DNA of 5,548 nucleotides from a bacterium (GCA_021782295.1 JAJXVC010000134.1:1-5548); one strand, 5' to 3'. Numbered from the stretch's first letter, positions 1 to 5,316 are shown. A program made the numbers and translations. Notes: generated by a model from the letters alone, not told the origin.

Positions 1-259
1 TATCGCCGCCGTGCCCTTTGAAGTGGCGCGTCGGAGCGAATTCGCCGAGCTTATGGCCGACCATGTTCTCGGTCACATACACGGGCACGTGCGCTTTGCC
101 GTTGTGAACGCCGATCGTATGCCCAACCATCGTCGGAACGATCGTCGAGGCCCGGCTCCACGTTTTGACGACACGCTTTTCGCGCGTCTGGTTGAGCTGT
201 TCCACTTTAGCGAGGAGATGATCCGCAACGAACGGACCCTTCTTTAACGAACGTCCCAT
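1..259 (-). CDS. rpsS: 30S ribosomal protein S19 (C-terminus cut by window edge)
   Basis: S19 sits in the head of the small ribosomal subunit, next to S13 and the A-site finger, and binds the 3' domain of 16S rRNA. From the ATG at 259-257 the strand translates to 86 residues. They begin [16 protein letters not shown] and contain [36 protein letters not shown] and the near-terminal [12 protein letters not shown], all hallmarks of S19. The family is about 92 residues long, so only a few C-terminal residues lie beyond position 1. The start lies 3 nt after the rplB stop. A GGAAGG Shine-Dalgarno element sits 8 nt upstream, inside the end of rplB, so translation is probably coupled. It is the last visible gene of the rplC operon; rplV would be the expected next gene but lies outside the window. 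Confidence 0.97.
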   Translation of the reverse strand, partial: MGRSLKKGPFVADHLLAKVEQLNQTREKRVVKTWSRASTIVPTMVGHTIGVHNGKAHVPVYVTENMVGHKLGEFAPTRHFKGHGGD

Positions 260-262
260 CTG

Positions 263-1087
263 TTATGCCTTCCGCTTCCGAACGATCATCTTCGCGGTAC
301 GCTTATTGCGCCGCGTCTTTTTACCCATCGTCATCTGACCCCACGGAGTCGTCGGCGGACGCCCCGAGGTCGAACGCGCCTCACCACCGCCGTGCGGATG
401 GTCGACCGGGTTCATGGCGATACCGCGAACGCTGGGCCGCTTGCCCATGTGTCGCGAACGACCGGCTTTACCGATCACCTGGTTCTCATGTTCGATGTTG
501 CCGAGTTGGCCGATCGTCGCGCGACAAACGACCAAAATCTTGCGCACTTCGCCGGAAGGCATACGCACCTGAGCGTACTCACCTTCTTTGGCCATGAGCT
601 GGGCACTGACGCCGGCGCTGCGCACCAAGCGCCCACCCTGTCCGGGGCGCAACTCGATGTTGTGAATCACCGTACCGACCGGGATATTGGCGATCGGCAG
701 CGCGTTGCCGACTTTGATGTCAGCCGCGGCGCCCGATTCGATCGTATCGCCGACCTTCAGGCCCAACGGTGCGAGAACGTAGCGCTTCTCACCATCGCGA
801 TATTTCACCAAGGCGATGCGAGCGGAGCGGTTCGGATCGTATTCGATCGTTGCGACCTTCGCGGGGATGCCGTCCTTCGTCCGTTTGAAATCGATCAGAC
901 GATATTGACGGCGCACACCACCACCTTGGTGGCGAACCGTGATATGGCCGTTGTTATTGCGTCCCGCGTGTTTCTTTCCAACTTCGAGCAACGATTTTTC
1001 GGGAGCAACTTTCGAAAGCTCCGAAAAATCCATCGTCGTAATGAAGCGGCGGCCCGGGCTCGTTGGGTTATATTTTTTAACCGGCAT
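263..1087 (-). CDS. rplB: 50S ribosomal protein L2
   Basis: L2 is a primary 23S rRNA binder near the peptidyl-transferase centre, needed for subunit association. The product is 274 residues, a normal length for the family. It starts [15 protein letters not shown] and has the N-terminal OB-like RNA-binding part with [16 protein letters not shown] (about 42-57). The SH3-like part includes [12 protein letters not shown] (141-152), and the C-terminal signature [11 protein letters not shown] (226-236) contains the conserved histidine equivalent to E. coli His229 (here His230). The tail is strongly basic ([18 protein letters not shown]), as expected for the rRNA-contacting extension. The ATG is 12 nt after the rplW stop. 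ACGGAG lies 7 nt upstream and decides the start. Nothing is truncated or frameshifted. The long open frame opposite it on the plus strand is a coding shadow. Confidence 0.98.
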   Translation of the reverse strand: MPVKKYNPTSPGRRFITTMDFSELSKVAPEKSLLEVGKKHAGRNNNGHITVRHQGGGVRRQYRLIDFKRTKDGIPAKVATIEYDPNRSARIALVKYRDGEKRYVLAPLGLKVGDTIESGAAADIKVGNALPIANIPVGTVIHNIELRPGQGGRLVRSAGVSAQLMAKEGEYAQVRMPSGEVRKILVVCRATIGQLGNIEHENQVIGKAGRSRHMGKRPSVRGIAMNPVDHPHGGGEARSTSGRPPTTPWGQMTMGKKTRRNKRTAKMIVRKRKA

Positions 1088-1099
1088 TGCGTGGCTCCG

Positions 1100-1408
1100 T
1101 TACTGCTCGAAGTAGTTGATGCCGCCGAGTTCGATCTTCTGACCGGTCTTCAGCGTCACCACGGCTTTTTTGAAATCGCTCTGCTTGCCCTCGGTACGAA
1201 TACCGCGGCGCGCCGAGCTGCGCGATTTTCCGCGCACGTTGATCGTGTTGATCTTCTCAACATTGACTGAAAAGATTTCTTCGACGGCATGACGGATCTG
1301 CGTCTTCGTTGCGGACGGGTGCACGACGAACGTGTACTGATGCCCGAGCGAATTCGCCATCGCCTTTTCAGTGATGCGCGGCGAGAGGATGATATCGCGT
1401 GCGTCCAT
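1100..1408 (-). CDS. rplW: 50S ribosomal protein L23
   Basis: L23 binds 23S rRNA domain III at the exit of the peptide tunnel and is the docking point for trigger factor and SRP. The 102-residue product starts MDARDIILSPRITEKAM, the typical L23 opening in which RxTEK is conserved. It continues with YTFVVHPSATKTQIRHAVEE (25-44), FSVNVEKINTINVRGK (46-61), a basic loop (61-72) and the closing strand KAVVTLKTGQKIEL. Length is in the usual range of about 95-105. The start codon overlaps the rplD stop by one base (TAATG), and AAGGAG lies 8 nt upstream within rplD. Translation is therefore very likely coupled to L4, as in other S10 operons. Confidence 0.97.
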   Translation of the reverse strand: MDARDIILSPRITEKAMANSLGHQYTFVVHPSATKTQIRHAVEEIFSVNVEKINTINVRGKSRSSARRGIRTEGKQSDFKKAVVTLKTGQKIELGGINYFEQ

Positions 1409-2064
1409 TATGCGTTCTCCTTCGGAGCCAGGCGCGCGCTGAGCGCAGCAAATGCCGCCGTTGTGAAGATAATGCGCTCGTGGCGCAGGAGGTCTTTTAC
1501 GTCGATCGCCCCATCGTGCGTCACGCCGACGCGCGAGAGATTCCGACAGACCAGCGCGAGCGCGGCCGAATTCGGTTCGCCGCCGGAGTAGACGACCAGC
1601 GTGCGCGGGCCGGCCTTTGCCGCCTTCGCAGAGCCGAACAGCAGCGCTGCGGCCTGAGCGGTTTTGGTCAGCGCAAAATCACCGGCATCGAGTAAAGTCA
1701 CCGCATCTTCGGTGAAACGCTGTGCGAGTGCGGCGAGGAACGCTACGCGGCGCTCTTTCTTATTGAGATCTTCGACGTAGCTCCGCGGCTGGGGTCCGAA
1801 AACCACACCGCCGTGACGCCACTGCGGGGAACGCGTCGAACCCTGGCGCGCGCGCCCGGTTCCTTTCTGCTTCCACGGCTTGCGGCCGCCGCCCGAAACT
1901 TCGTCCCGCTTCTTCGTCGAAGCGGTGCCGGCACGGGGGTTTGCGAATTCGCGATGGACGGCGCGGTAGAGGACGTGCCCCTTGCCTTCGTTCGCGCCGG
2001 CAAGAAACGACGGTGTCGCTTCGTCGCGCAGAACTTTGCCCTTCGTATCGATTACTTGCGCCAT
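1408..2064 (-). CDS. rplD: 50S ribosomal protein L4
   Basis: L4 is an early-assembly 23S rRNA protein. Its extended loop lines the constriction of the exit tunnel, and in E. coli it also represses its own operon. The product is 218 residues, slightly longer than the E. coli 201, with extra residues mainly at the ends. The tunnel loop is intact: RKPWKQKGTGRARQGS (61-76) followed by SPQWRHGGVVFGP (79-91). The lysine at the position of E. coli Lys63, where substitution gives macrolide resistance, is Lys67. The C-terminal Rossmann-like globular part includes RTLVVYSGG and the DLLRHERIIFT strand (191-201). The ATG follows the rplC stop by 2 nt. A GGAGG element lies 13 nt upstream, which is longer than ideal, so coupling to L3 translation probably matters for initiation. 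Confidence 0.97.
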   Translation of the reverse strand: MAQVIDTKGKVLRDEATPSFLAGANEGKGHVLYRAVHREFANPRAGTASTKKRDEVSGGGRKPWKQKGTGRARQGSTRSPQWRHGGVVFGPQPRSYVEDLNKKERRVAFLAALAQRFTEDAVTLLDAGDFALTKTAQAAALLFGSAKAAKAGPRTLVVYSGGEPNSAALALVCRNLSRVGVTHDGAIDVKDLLRHERIIFTTAAFAALSARLAPKENA

Positions 2065-2066
2065 GG

Positions 2067-2711
2067 TTATGCTTTCGCCTCCGCGCTCTTCGCCCGCTTC
2101 ACCGTCGCGCGAACGACGACCAACGCGTTCTTCGGGCCCGGAATCGGGCCGCGAACGAGCAGTAAGTTGCGCTCGCTATCGGCGCGCACGATCTCCAGAT
2201 TCTGGTGCGTCGTGCGATCGACGCCGAAATGCCCCGGACGACGGCTTCCGCGATGCGTATGCCCGGCATTGGTGTCGCCGTTACTCGCCGGTTGGCGATG
2301 GATCATCGATCCGTGGGTCTGATTACCACCTTTGAAATTGTGGCGCTTCATGCCGCCGGCGAATCCATGTCCCTTGGAGATGCCGACAACGTCGACGCGA
2401 TCCCCGGGTTGGAAGTTCGCAACGGTCACGCTCGCCCCGACATCGACGCCGTCGATGCCGTCGCGAAACTCGCGAATAAAGCGCGTCGCTTCGACGCCCT
2501 GTTTCTTAAAATGTCCGGCAAGGGCACGGGTAACGTGGTGTTTTTTGATTGCGCCGAACCCGAGCGCCACGGCATCGTAGCCATGCTGCTCTTTTGTCCG
2601 ACGCTCGACCACCGTGCAGGGACCGGCTTCGATCACCGTGACCGGTACGTACCGGCCGTCCTCGGTGAACACGCTCGTCATCCCAACCTTGCGGCCAAGG
2701 ATGTTTTTCAT
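2067..2711 (-). CDS. rplC: 50S ribosomal protein L3
   Basis: L3 nucleates 50S assembly and sends a long loop towards the peptidyl-transferase centre. The product is 214 residues, a normal length. It starts MKNILGRKVGMTSVFTEDG, with the conserved GxKxGMT motif. The signature segment GISKGHGFAGGMKRHNFKGG (110-129) is followed by HGSMIHRQPASNG (133-145). The protein then ends in the beta-barrel strands NLEIV, NLLLVRGPIPGP and ALVVVRATVK. The loop tip at about 141-163 departs from the usual GxxxTPGrVFKGKkMpGxMG pattern: it is one residue shorter than E. coli by my alignment and rich in His and Arg. The start follows a GAGGA element with a short 4-nt gap. It is the first gene of its transcription unit, preceded by a good promoter and a structured leader rather than by rpsJ. 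Confidence 0.97.
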   Translation of the reverse strand: MKNILGRKVGMTSVFTEDGRYVPVTVIEAGPCTVVERRTKEQHGYDAVALGFGAIKKHHVTRALAGHFKKQGVEATRFIREFRDGIDGVDVGASVTVANFQPGDRVDVVGISKGHGFAGGMKRHNFKGGNQTHGSMIHRQPASNGDTNAGHTHRGSRRPGHFGVDRTTHQNLEIVRADSERNLLLVRGPIPGPKNALVVVRATVKRAKSAEAKA

Positions 2712-2749
2712 CGTATCCTCGTCCTAAAAGTGTGTTATAACAACTGTGC

Positions 2750-2807
2750 CTAGCGTATTGCTCTTCATCTCTTTCGACGCGCGACATAAAGCCGCGGCCG
2801 ACGCTAG
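2750..2807 (-). promoter_or_regulatory. Structured 5' leader of rplC (candidate autoregulatory RNA element)
   Basis: The transcript predicted from the promoter upstream has about 105 nt before the rplC ATG. Read on the minus strand, CUAGCGU (2807-2801) pairs perfectly with ACGCUAG (2756-2750). Inside it, CGCGGC (2796-2791) pairs with GUCGCG (2785-2780), including one G-U, around a UUUAU loop. A purine-rich single-stranded stretch lies between the inner hairpin and the closing strand. Leaders in front of rplC or rpsJ commonly serve ribosomal protein feedback (for example L4 on the E. coli S10 leader), but this fold does not match any leader I recognise. The pairings are visible; the regulatory role is inference. 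Only 38 nt separate it from the start codon. Confidence 0.4.
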
Positions 2808-2822
2808 CGCCACAACCTGGGG

Positions 2823-2851
2823 ATTCTACCCGGAATCGCCGCCTTCGTCAA
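2823..2851 (-). promoter_or_regulatory. Sigma70-type promoter for the rplC operon
   Basis: On the minus strand the -35 box TTGACG (2851-2846) and the -10 box TAGAAT (2828-2823) are separated by exactly 17 nt, one mismatch each from TTGACA and TATAAT. Transcription would start near 2816. The promoter begins 28 nt after the stop codon of the upstream VOC gene. Between them there is only an imperfect hairpin without a U-tract, so some read-through from upstream is possible. The -35 sits inside a small inverted repeat (GCCTT-GACG-AAGGC, 2854-2841). A strong promoter here is what one expects when rplC is cut off from rpsJ. Confidence 0.75.
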
Positions 2852-2879
2852 GGCTTCGCTTCGGAGGGCGAGGATTCGC

Positions 2880-3230
2880 TTACGACTTGCGCTGGTGGAG
2901 GGTGATCGTGTTGCCGTCGAGGTCGTGGAGCTGCGCGATCCAGCAGATCGGCGTCTCGAAGGGTTCGCTCACCTCGATGCCTGAAGCAAGCAAGCGTTCG
3001 CGCATCGCCGCGAGGTCATCGATCTCCAGGGCGAGCGAACCCGCGCTTCCGGGGGCGCCGACCTGGGGGAAGGCGCCGATGCCGAAGGTCGCCCCCGCGA
3101 TATCGAACTCGGTCCACACATCGGAGGCCAGCCCCGAAGGGGTGAGCCCGATCGTATCGCGGTAGAACGCGAGCGCTTTTTGCACATCGCGAACCGGATA
3201 CATGACGAAGGCAAGCTCCCGAACGGCCAT
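2880..3230 (-). CDS. VOC-superfamily (glyoxalase/bleomycin-resistance fold) protein
   Basis: This is a single-domain vicinal-oxygen-chelate-fold protein of 116 residues. Its two beta-alpha-beta-beta-beta repeats are visible as ELAFVMYPVRDVQKALAFYR (5-24), SLALEIDDLAAMRERL (65-80) and the closing HDLDGNTITLHQ (102-113). By motif alignment with E. coli glyoxalase I, the four metal-ligand positions (His, Glu, His, Glu) are Phe8, Gly50 or Gly52, Ser65 and Thr110. It is therefore more like the metal-free, ligand-binding members than a glyoxalase or dioxygenase; the substrate cannot be told. The ATG at 3230 has AGGAG 8 nt upstream and lies 24 nt after the dehydrogenase stop, so the two are probably one transcript. 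The protein may bind or process a product of the acyl-CoA pathway, but this is only a guess from position. Confidence 0.85.
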   Translation of the reverse strand: MAVRELAFVMYPVRDVQKALAFYRDTIGLTPSGLASDVWTEFDIAGATFGIGAFPQVGAPGSAGSLALEIDDLAAMRERLLASGIEVSEPFETPICWIAQLHDLDGNTITLHQRKS

Positions 3231-3254
3231 CGATGGTACTCCTGTCGTCGAGCG

Positions 3255-4430
3255 TTAGGTGAAGGCGGGGATCCCGGTGATCGCCTGCCCGATGACGAGC
3301 AGATGAATCTCGCTCGTCCCTTCGTAGGTGAGCACCGACTCGAGGTTATTCATGTGTCGGATGACCGGATACTCCAGCGTCACACCGTTCGCACCTAAAA
3401 TACTGCGAGCTTCCCGCGCGATCGCCAGCGCTTCGCGAACGTTATTGAGCTTGCCGAAACTCACTTGCGTCGGGTGTAGCTGCCCGCCGTCCTTCATGCG
3501 GCCGAGGTGAAGCGCTAACAGCGTTCCTTTCTGGAGCTCGAGCAGCATGTTGACGAGTTTTTCCTGCGTCAGCTGAAATCCGGCGATCGGTCGATCGAAC
3601 TGCACGCGTGAGGTCGCGTATTCGAGCGCGCTTGCATAGCAACTCCGCGCCGCTCCCATGACGCCCCAAATGATGCCGAATCGCGCCTCGTTGAGGCAGG
3701 CGAGCGGCCCACCGAGCCCGCGCGCCTTCGGTAAGCGGGCGGCGTCGGGAAGGCGGACGTTATCGAGAATGAGTTCGCTCGTCACGCTGGCACGCAACGA
3801 GAGTTTCCGATGGATGATGTTGGCGCTAAAACCTTTTGTGTCGGTCGGAACGACGAAGCCGAGGATGCCTTCATCGCTTCGCGCCCACACGATCGCGACA
3901 TCGGCAAAGGATCCATTCGTAATCCACATCTTCGTGCCGTCGAGCACCCAATCGGTGCCGTCGCGACGTGCGGTCGTGCGCATTCCGGCCGGATTACTTC
4001 CGAAATCGGGTTCGGTGAGTCCGAAGCATCCGATCTTCTCTCCGCGTGCCATCGCCGGCAGCCACTCGTTCTTCTGCTCTTCGCTTCCCCAGTGATGGAT
4101 CGCGAACATCGCTAACGAGCCTTGAACCGAAGCAAAGCTGCGAACGCCGGCATCGCCGGCTTCGAGTTCCAAGCACGCGAGGCCGTACGCGACGGCACTC
4201 GCGCCGGGGCATTCGTATCCGTGCAGATGCATGCCCAAGAGTCCGAGCGAGCCGAGCTCGCGTCCGATCTCGCGAGGAAGCGTCCCTTCCTCGAACCAGC
4301 GTGCGATATCCGGTGAGATACGGTCGCGCACGAACGCGCGCACGGTATCGCGGATGAGTCGCTCTTCGTCATCGAGGAGCGCGTCGATTCCGAGAAAATC
4401 GAGAGCGTCAGGCATCGATGGAGGTTCCAT
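3255..4430 (-). CDS. gcdH: Acyl-CoA dehydrogenase, probable glutaryl-CoA dehydrogenase
   Basis: A FAD-dependent acyl-CoA dehydrogenase, 391 residues. Glutaryl-CoA dehydrogenase oxidises and decarboxylates glutaryl-CoA to crotonyl-CoA in lysine, tryptophan and aromatic degradation, passing electrons to ETF. The N-terminal helical domain (about 16-130), the beta domain with CFGLTEPDFGSNPAGM (135-150) and WITNGSFADVAIVWAR (169-184), and the C-terminal helical domain are complete. Compared from memory with human GCDH, the catalytic base Glu370 (TYEGTSEIH, 368-376), the adjacent Tyr369, the substrate-binding Arg97-Ser98 (human Arg94-Ser95) and Glu90 (human Glu87) are all kept. The C-terminus ITGIPAFT mirrors human ITGIQAFT. 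A related acyl-CoA substrate cannot be excluded. The start is uncertain: Met1 (4430) lacks a Shine-Dalgarno sequence, and Met6 (4415) is an alternative. No partner enzymes (ETF, CoA transferase) are visible. The VOC gene follows closely. Confidence 0.85.
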   Translation of the reverse strand: MEPPSMPDALDFLGIDALLDDEERLIRDTVRAFVRDRISPDIARWFEEGTLPREIGRELGSLGLLGMHLHGYECPGASAVAYGLACLELEAGDAGVRSFASVQGSLAMFAIHHWGSEEQKNEWLPAMARGEKIGCFGLTEPDFGSNPAGMRTTARRDGTDWVLDGTKMWITNGSFADVAIVWARSDEGILGFVVPTDTKGFSANIIHRKLSLRASVTSELILDNVRLPDAARLPKARGLGGPLACLNEARFGIIWGVMGAARSCYASALEYATSRVQFDRPIAGFQLTQEKLVNMLLELQKGTLLALHLGRMKDGGQLHPTQVSFGKLNNVREALAIAREARSILGANGVTLEYPVIRHMNNLESVLTYEGTSEIHLLVIGQAITGIPAFT

Positions 4431-4437
4431 CAGCGAT

Positions 4438-4453
4438 CGACGTTTTAACGTCG
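4438..4453. promoter_or_regulatory. Palindromic operator candidate upstream of the dehydrogenase
   Basis: The sequence CGACGTT-TT-AACGTCG is a perfect 7-bp inverted repeat with a 2-nt centre, ending 7 nt before the first possible start codon of the acyl-CoA dehydrogenase. Size, AT-rich core and position suit a dimeric repressor; TetR-type regulators (PsrA/FadR-like) frequently control acyl-CoA dehydrogenase genes. As RNA it could also form a 6-bp stem with a UAAA loop next to the start. No clear -35/-10 pair is seen in the 77-nt gap, only a CATACT element 20-odd nt upstream without a good -35. The repeat is visible; the role is inferred, and no regulator gene is in the window. Confidence 0.4.
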
Positions 4454-4507
4454 TGGGGATTCAGTATGAAAATTTTCGTACGTACGTGACGCAGATCCAC
4501 GAGACTC

Positions 4508-4933
4508 CTAACGTTTTAAGGCGCGACCGAGCTTTTCAAAGAGTCCTTCGATGGCGCGCGATTGCTGGTCTTCGACGCGGCGCCAGAGGAGACGACCGTC
4601 GGGCTCGGCGAGATCGACGTCGACGCGATGCTCGACCGTCGTTTGCTTCCCTTCGGTGTGGAGATAAAAACCATGCGTCCCATCGACGCCGTCGTTGAGA
4701 AAACGCCAGACGATGCGCTCTTCGGGGACCACATCATCGAGTCGAGCGTGGATCCCCAAATGCCAGGCCTCAGTGCGTCCCGGCGTAAGCGGCCCGGCCG
4801 TCCGCATGAACGGCTGCGAGGCGTACGGCCAAATATGGTCGCCCGAGGTCCCCATCTGTTCGAGCAGATGGAAGATCCGACGTTTCGTGCCGGTGTAGGT
4901 GCGAGCGTGTGAAGTATGAAGCGGCTGGGACAT
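4508..4933 (-). CDS. Probable SRPBCC (START/polyketide-cyclase fold) protein
   Basis: A 141-residue soluble protein without a signal peptide or membrane segment. The pattern is compatible with a helix-grip lipid- or ligand-binding domain. An early helix-rich part (about 17-35, RRIFHLLEQM) is followed by alternating strands ending in VPEERIVWRFLND (69-81), THGFYLHTEG (85-94) and TTVEHRVDVDL (97-107). A long C-terminal helix (about 117-140, rich in Glu, Arg and Leu) could close the cavity. The phrase VPEERIVWRF followed by a beta strand is typical of SRPBCC proteins; no catalytic residue can be named. The ATG at 4933 has GGAG 5 nt upstream. The gene lies 55 nt after the membrane-protein gene and 77 nt before the dehydrogenase. 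I assign the fold from pattern only, and a protein of unknown family is the alternative. Confidence 0.6.
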   Translation of the reverse strand: MSQPLHTSHARTYTGTKRRIFHLLEQMGTSGDHIWPYASQPFMRTAGPLTPGRTEAWHLGIHARLDDVVPEERIVWRFLNDGVDGTHGFYLHTEGKQTTVEHRVDVDLAEPDGRLLWRRVEDQQSRAIEGLFEKLGRALKR

Positions 4934-4988
4934 AGCCGCTCCATTCTCCGTCGGGTTGCACGAATCCGCGCTCGCGGCGAAGCTCTGC

Positions 4989-5225
4989 TTAGCTCTTCGG
5001 TCCGATCTCTTTCTGAGCGAGTTTGTTGAGGTGCCCGATGATGACGACGGCGAGTACCGTCACGATGACGGCATAGAGCAGCTCGGCCCAAAGACCGCTT
5101 CCGTTTTTCAAAAAACGCCCGACAAGATCGGCAATAAACTTATTCCACGCTCCAGCGGCAAGGAGCCCGAAGGCGATGGTGGCCAGCGAGAGCATCGTCC
5201 CAAGATAGGTCGGCTTCACGTCCAT
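4989..5225 (-). CDS. Small two-helix membrane protein, DUF5654-like
   Basis: A 78-residue protein with two predicted transmembrane helices: about residues 9-26 (LATIAFGLLAAGAWN, continuing into KFIADLVGRF) and about 46-64 (LLYAVIVTVLAVVIIGHL). A short loop NGSG lies between them and a lysine-containing tail follows. The arrangement AFGLxAAxAWNxxI ... YAVIVTVxAVxI closely resembles the DUF5654 family of tiny membrane proteins from archaea and diverse bacteria, whose function is unknown. The start is secure: AGGAGG (5240-5235) lies 9 nt before the ATG at 5225. It is the first gene after the rpsJ terminator, and only about 47 nt separate the terminator U-tract from its ATG. I see no clear promoter, so it may depend on read-through or on a promoter overlapping the terminator. 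Confidence 0.8.
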   Translation of the reverse strand: MDVKPTYLGTMLSLATIAFGLLAAGAWNKFIADLVGRFLKNGSGLWAELLYAVIVTVLAVVIIGHLNKLAQKEIGPKS

Positions 5226-5272
5226 AAAGCAATCCCTCCTACGGTCGTCGAGTGCGCTGCCGCACGCGCAAT

Positions 5273-5316
5273 AAAAAAGCAGGCGGCCCGAGTACCTTCT
5301 CGGGTCGCCTGCTTTT
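5273..5316 (-). terminator. Intrinsic terminator after rpsJ
   Basis: On the minus strand GCAGGCGACCCGAG (5312-5299) pairs with CTCGGGCCGCCTGC (5292-5279) around the 6-nt loop AAGGTA, with a single A-C mismatch. The stem is followed at once by six T (5278-5273). Four A before the stem extend the pairing. It begins 17 nt after the rpsJ stop. On the plus strand the mismatch becomes a G-U pair and four T follow, so it could work in both directions, although no plus-strand gene needs it. It indicates that transcription from the rpsJ unit largely ends here and does not continue into rplC. Confidence 0.9.

Noticed and set aside
392..1270. 292-codon open frame on the plus strand opposite rplB and rplW
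   Set aside because: It lies antisense to two unmistakable ribosomal genes, resembles no protein family, and is the expected shadow of GC-rich codon use.
2733..2742. Short palindrome TGTTATAACA with a -10-like TTATAA upstream of rplC
   Set aside because: It has no acceptable -35 at the right distance and is short enough to be chance in an AT-rich patch; the promoter at 2851-2823 is far better.
2506..2787. 93-codon frame starting in the rplC leader and overlapping rplC out of frame (possible uORF)
   Set aside because: There is no Shine-Dalgarno sequence before its ATG, which lies in the loop of the leader hairpin, and the rest is a shadow of rplC.
2833..2877. Possible terminator after the VOC gene (GAATC..CGCC / GGCG..GATTC arms)
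   Set aside because: The stem has two internal mismatches and a long loop, and there is no U-tract after it.
4477..4486. CGTACGTACG palindromic run upstream of the dehydrogenase
   Set aside because: It is a simple 4-bp repeat, short, not extended by flanking symmetry, and without a matching promoter layout.
4770..4961. 63-codon minus-strand frame starting at a GTG with a sensible-looking beginning (QPDGEWSGYV)
   Set aside because: It runs through the start of the SRPBCC-like gene in another frame, quickly becomes low-quality sequence, and has no ribosome binding site. It continues the reading frame of the 78-residue gene after its stop, but I see no reason for read-through.
4516..5091. 191-codon minus-strand frame overlapping the SRPBCC-like and DUF5654-like genes
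   Set aside because: Its composition is Arg/Ser-rich, as in a frame-shifted shadow, and it overlaps two genes with good starts and ordinary protein composition.
5252..5265. GTGCG-CTGC-CGCAC hairpin before the DUF5654-like gene
   Set aside because: A 5-bp stem is too small to call a regulatory element without comparative support, and it leaves the ribosome binding site free.
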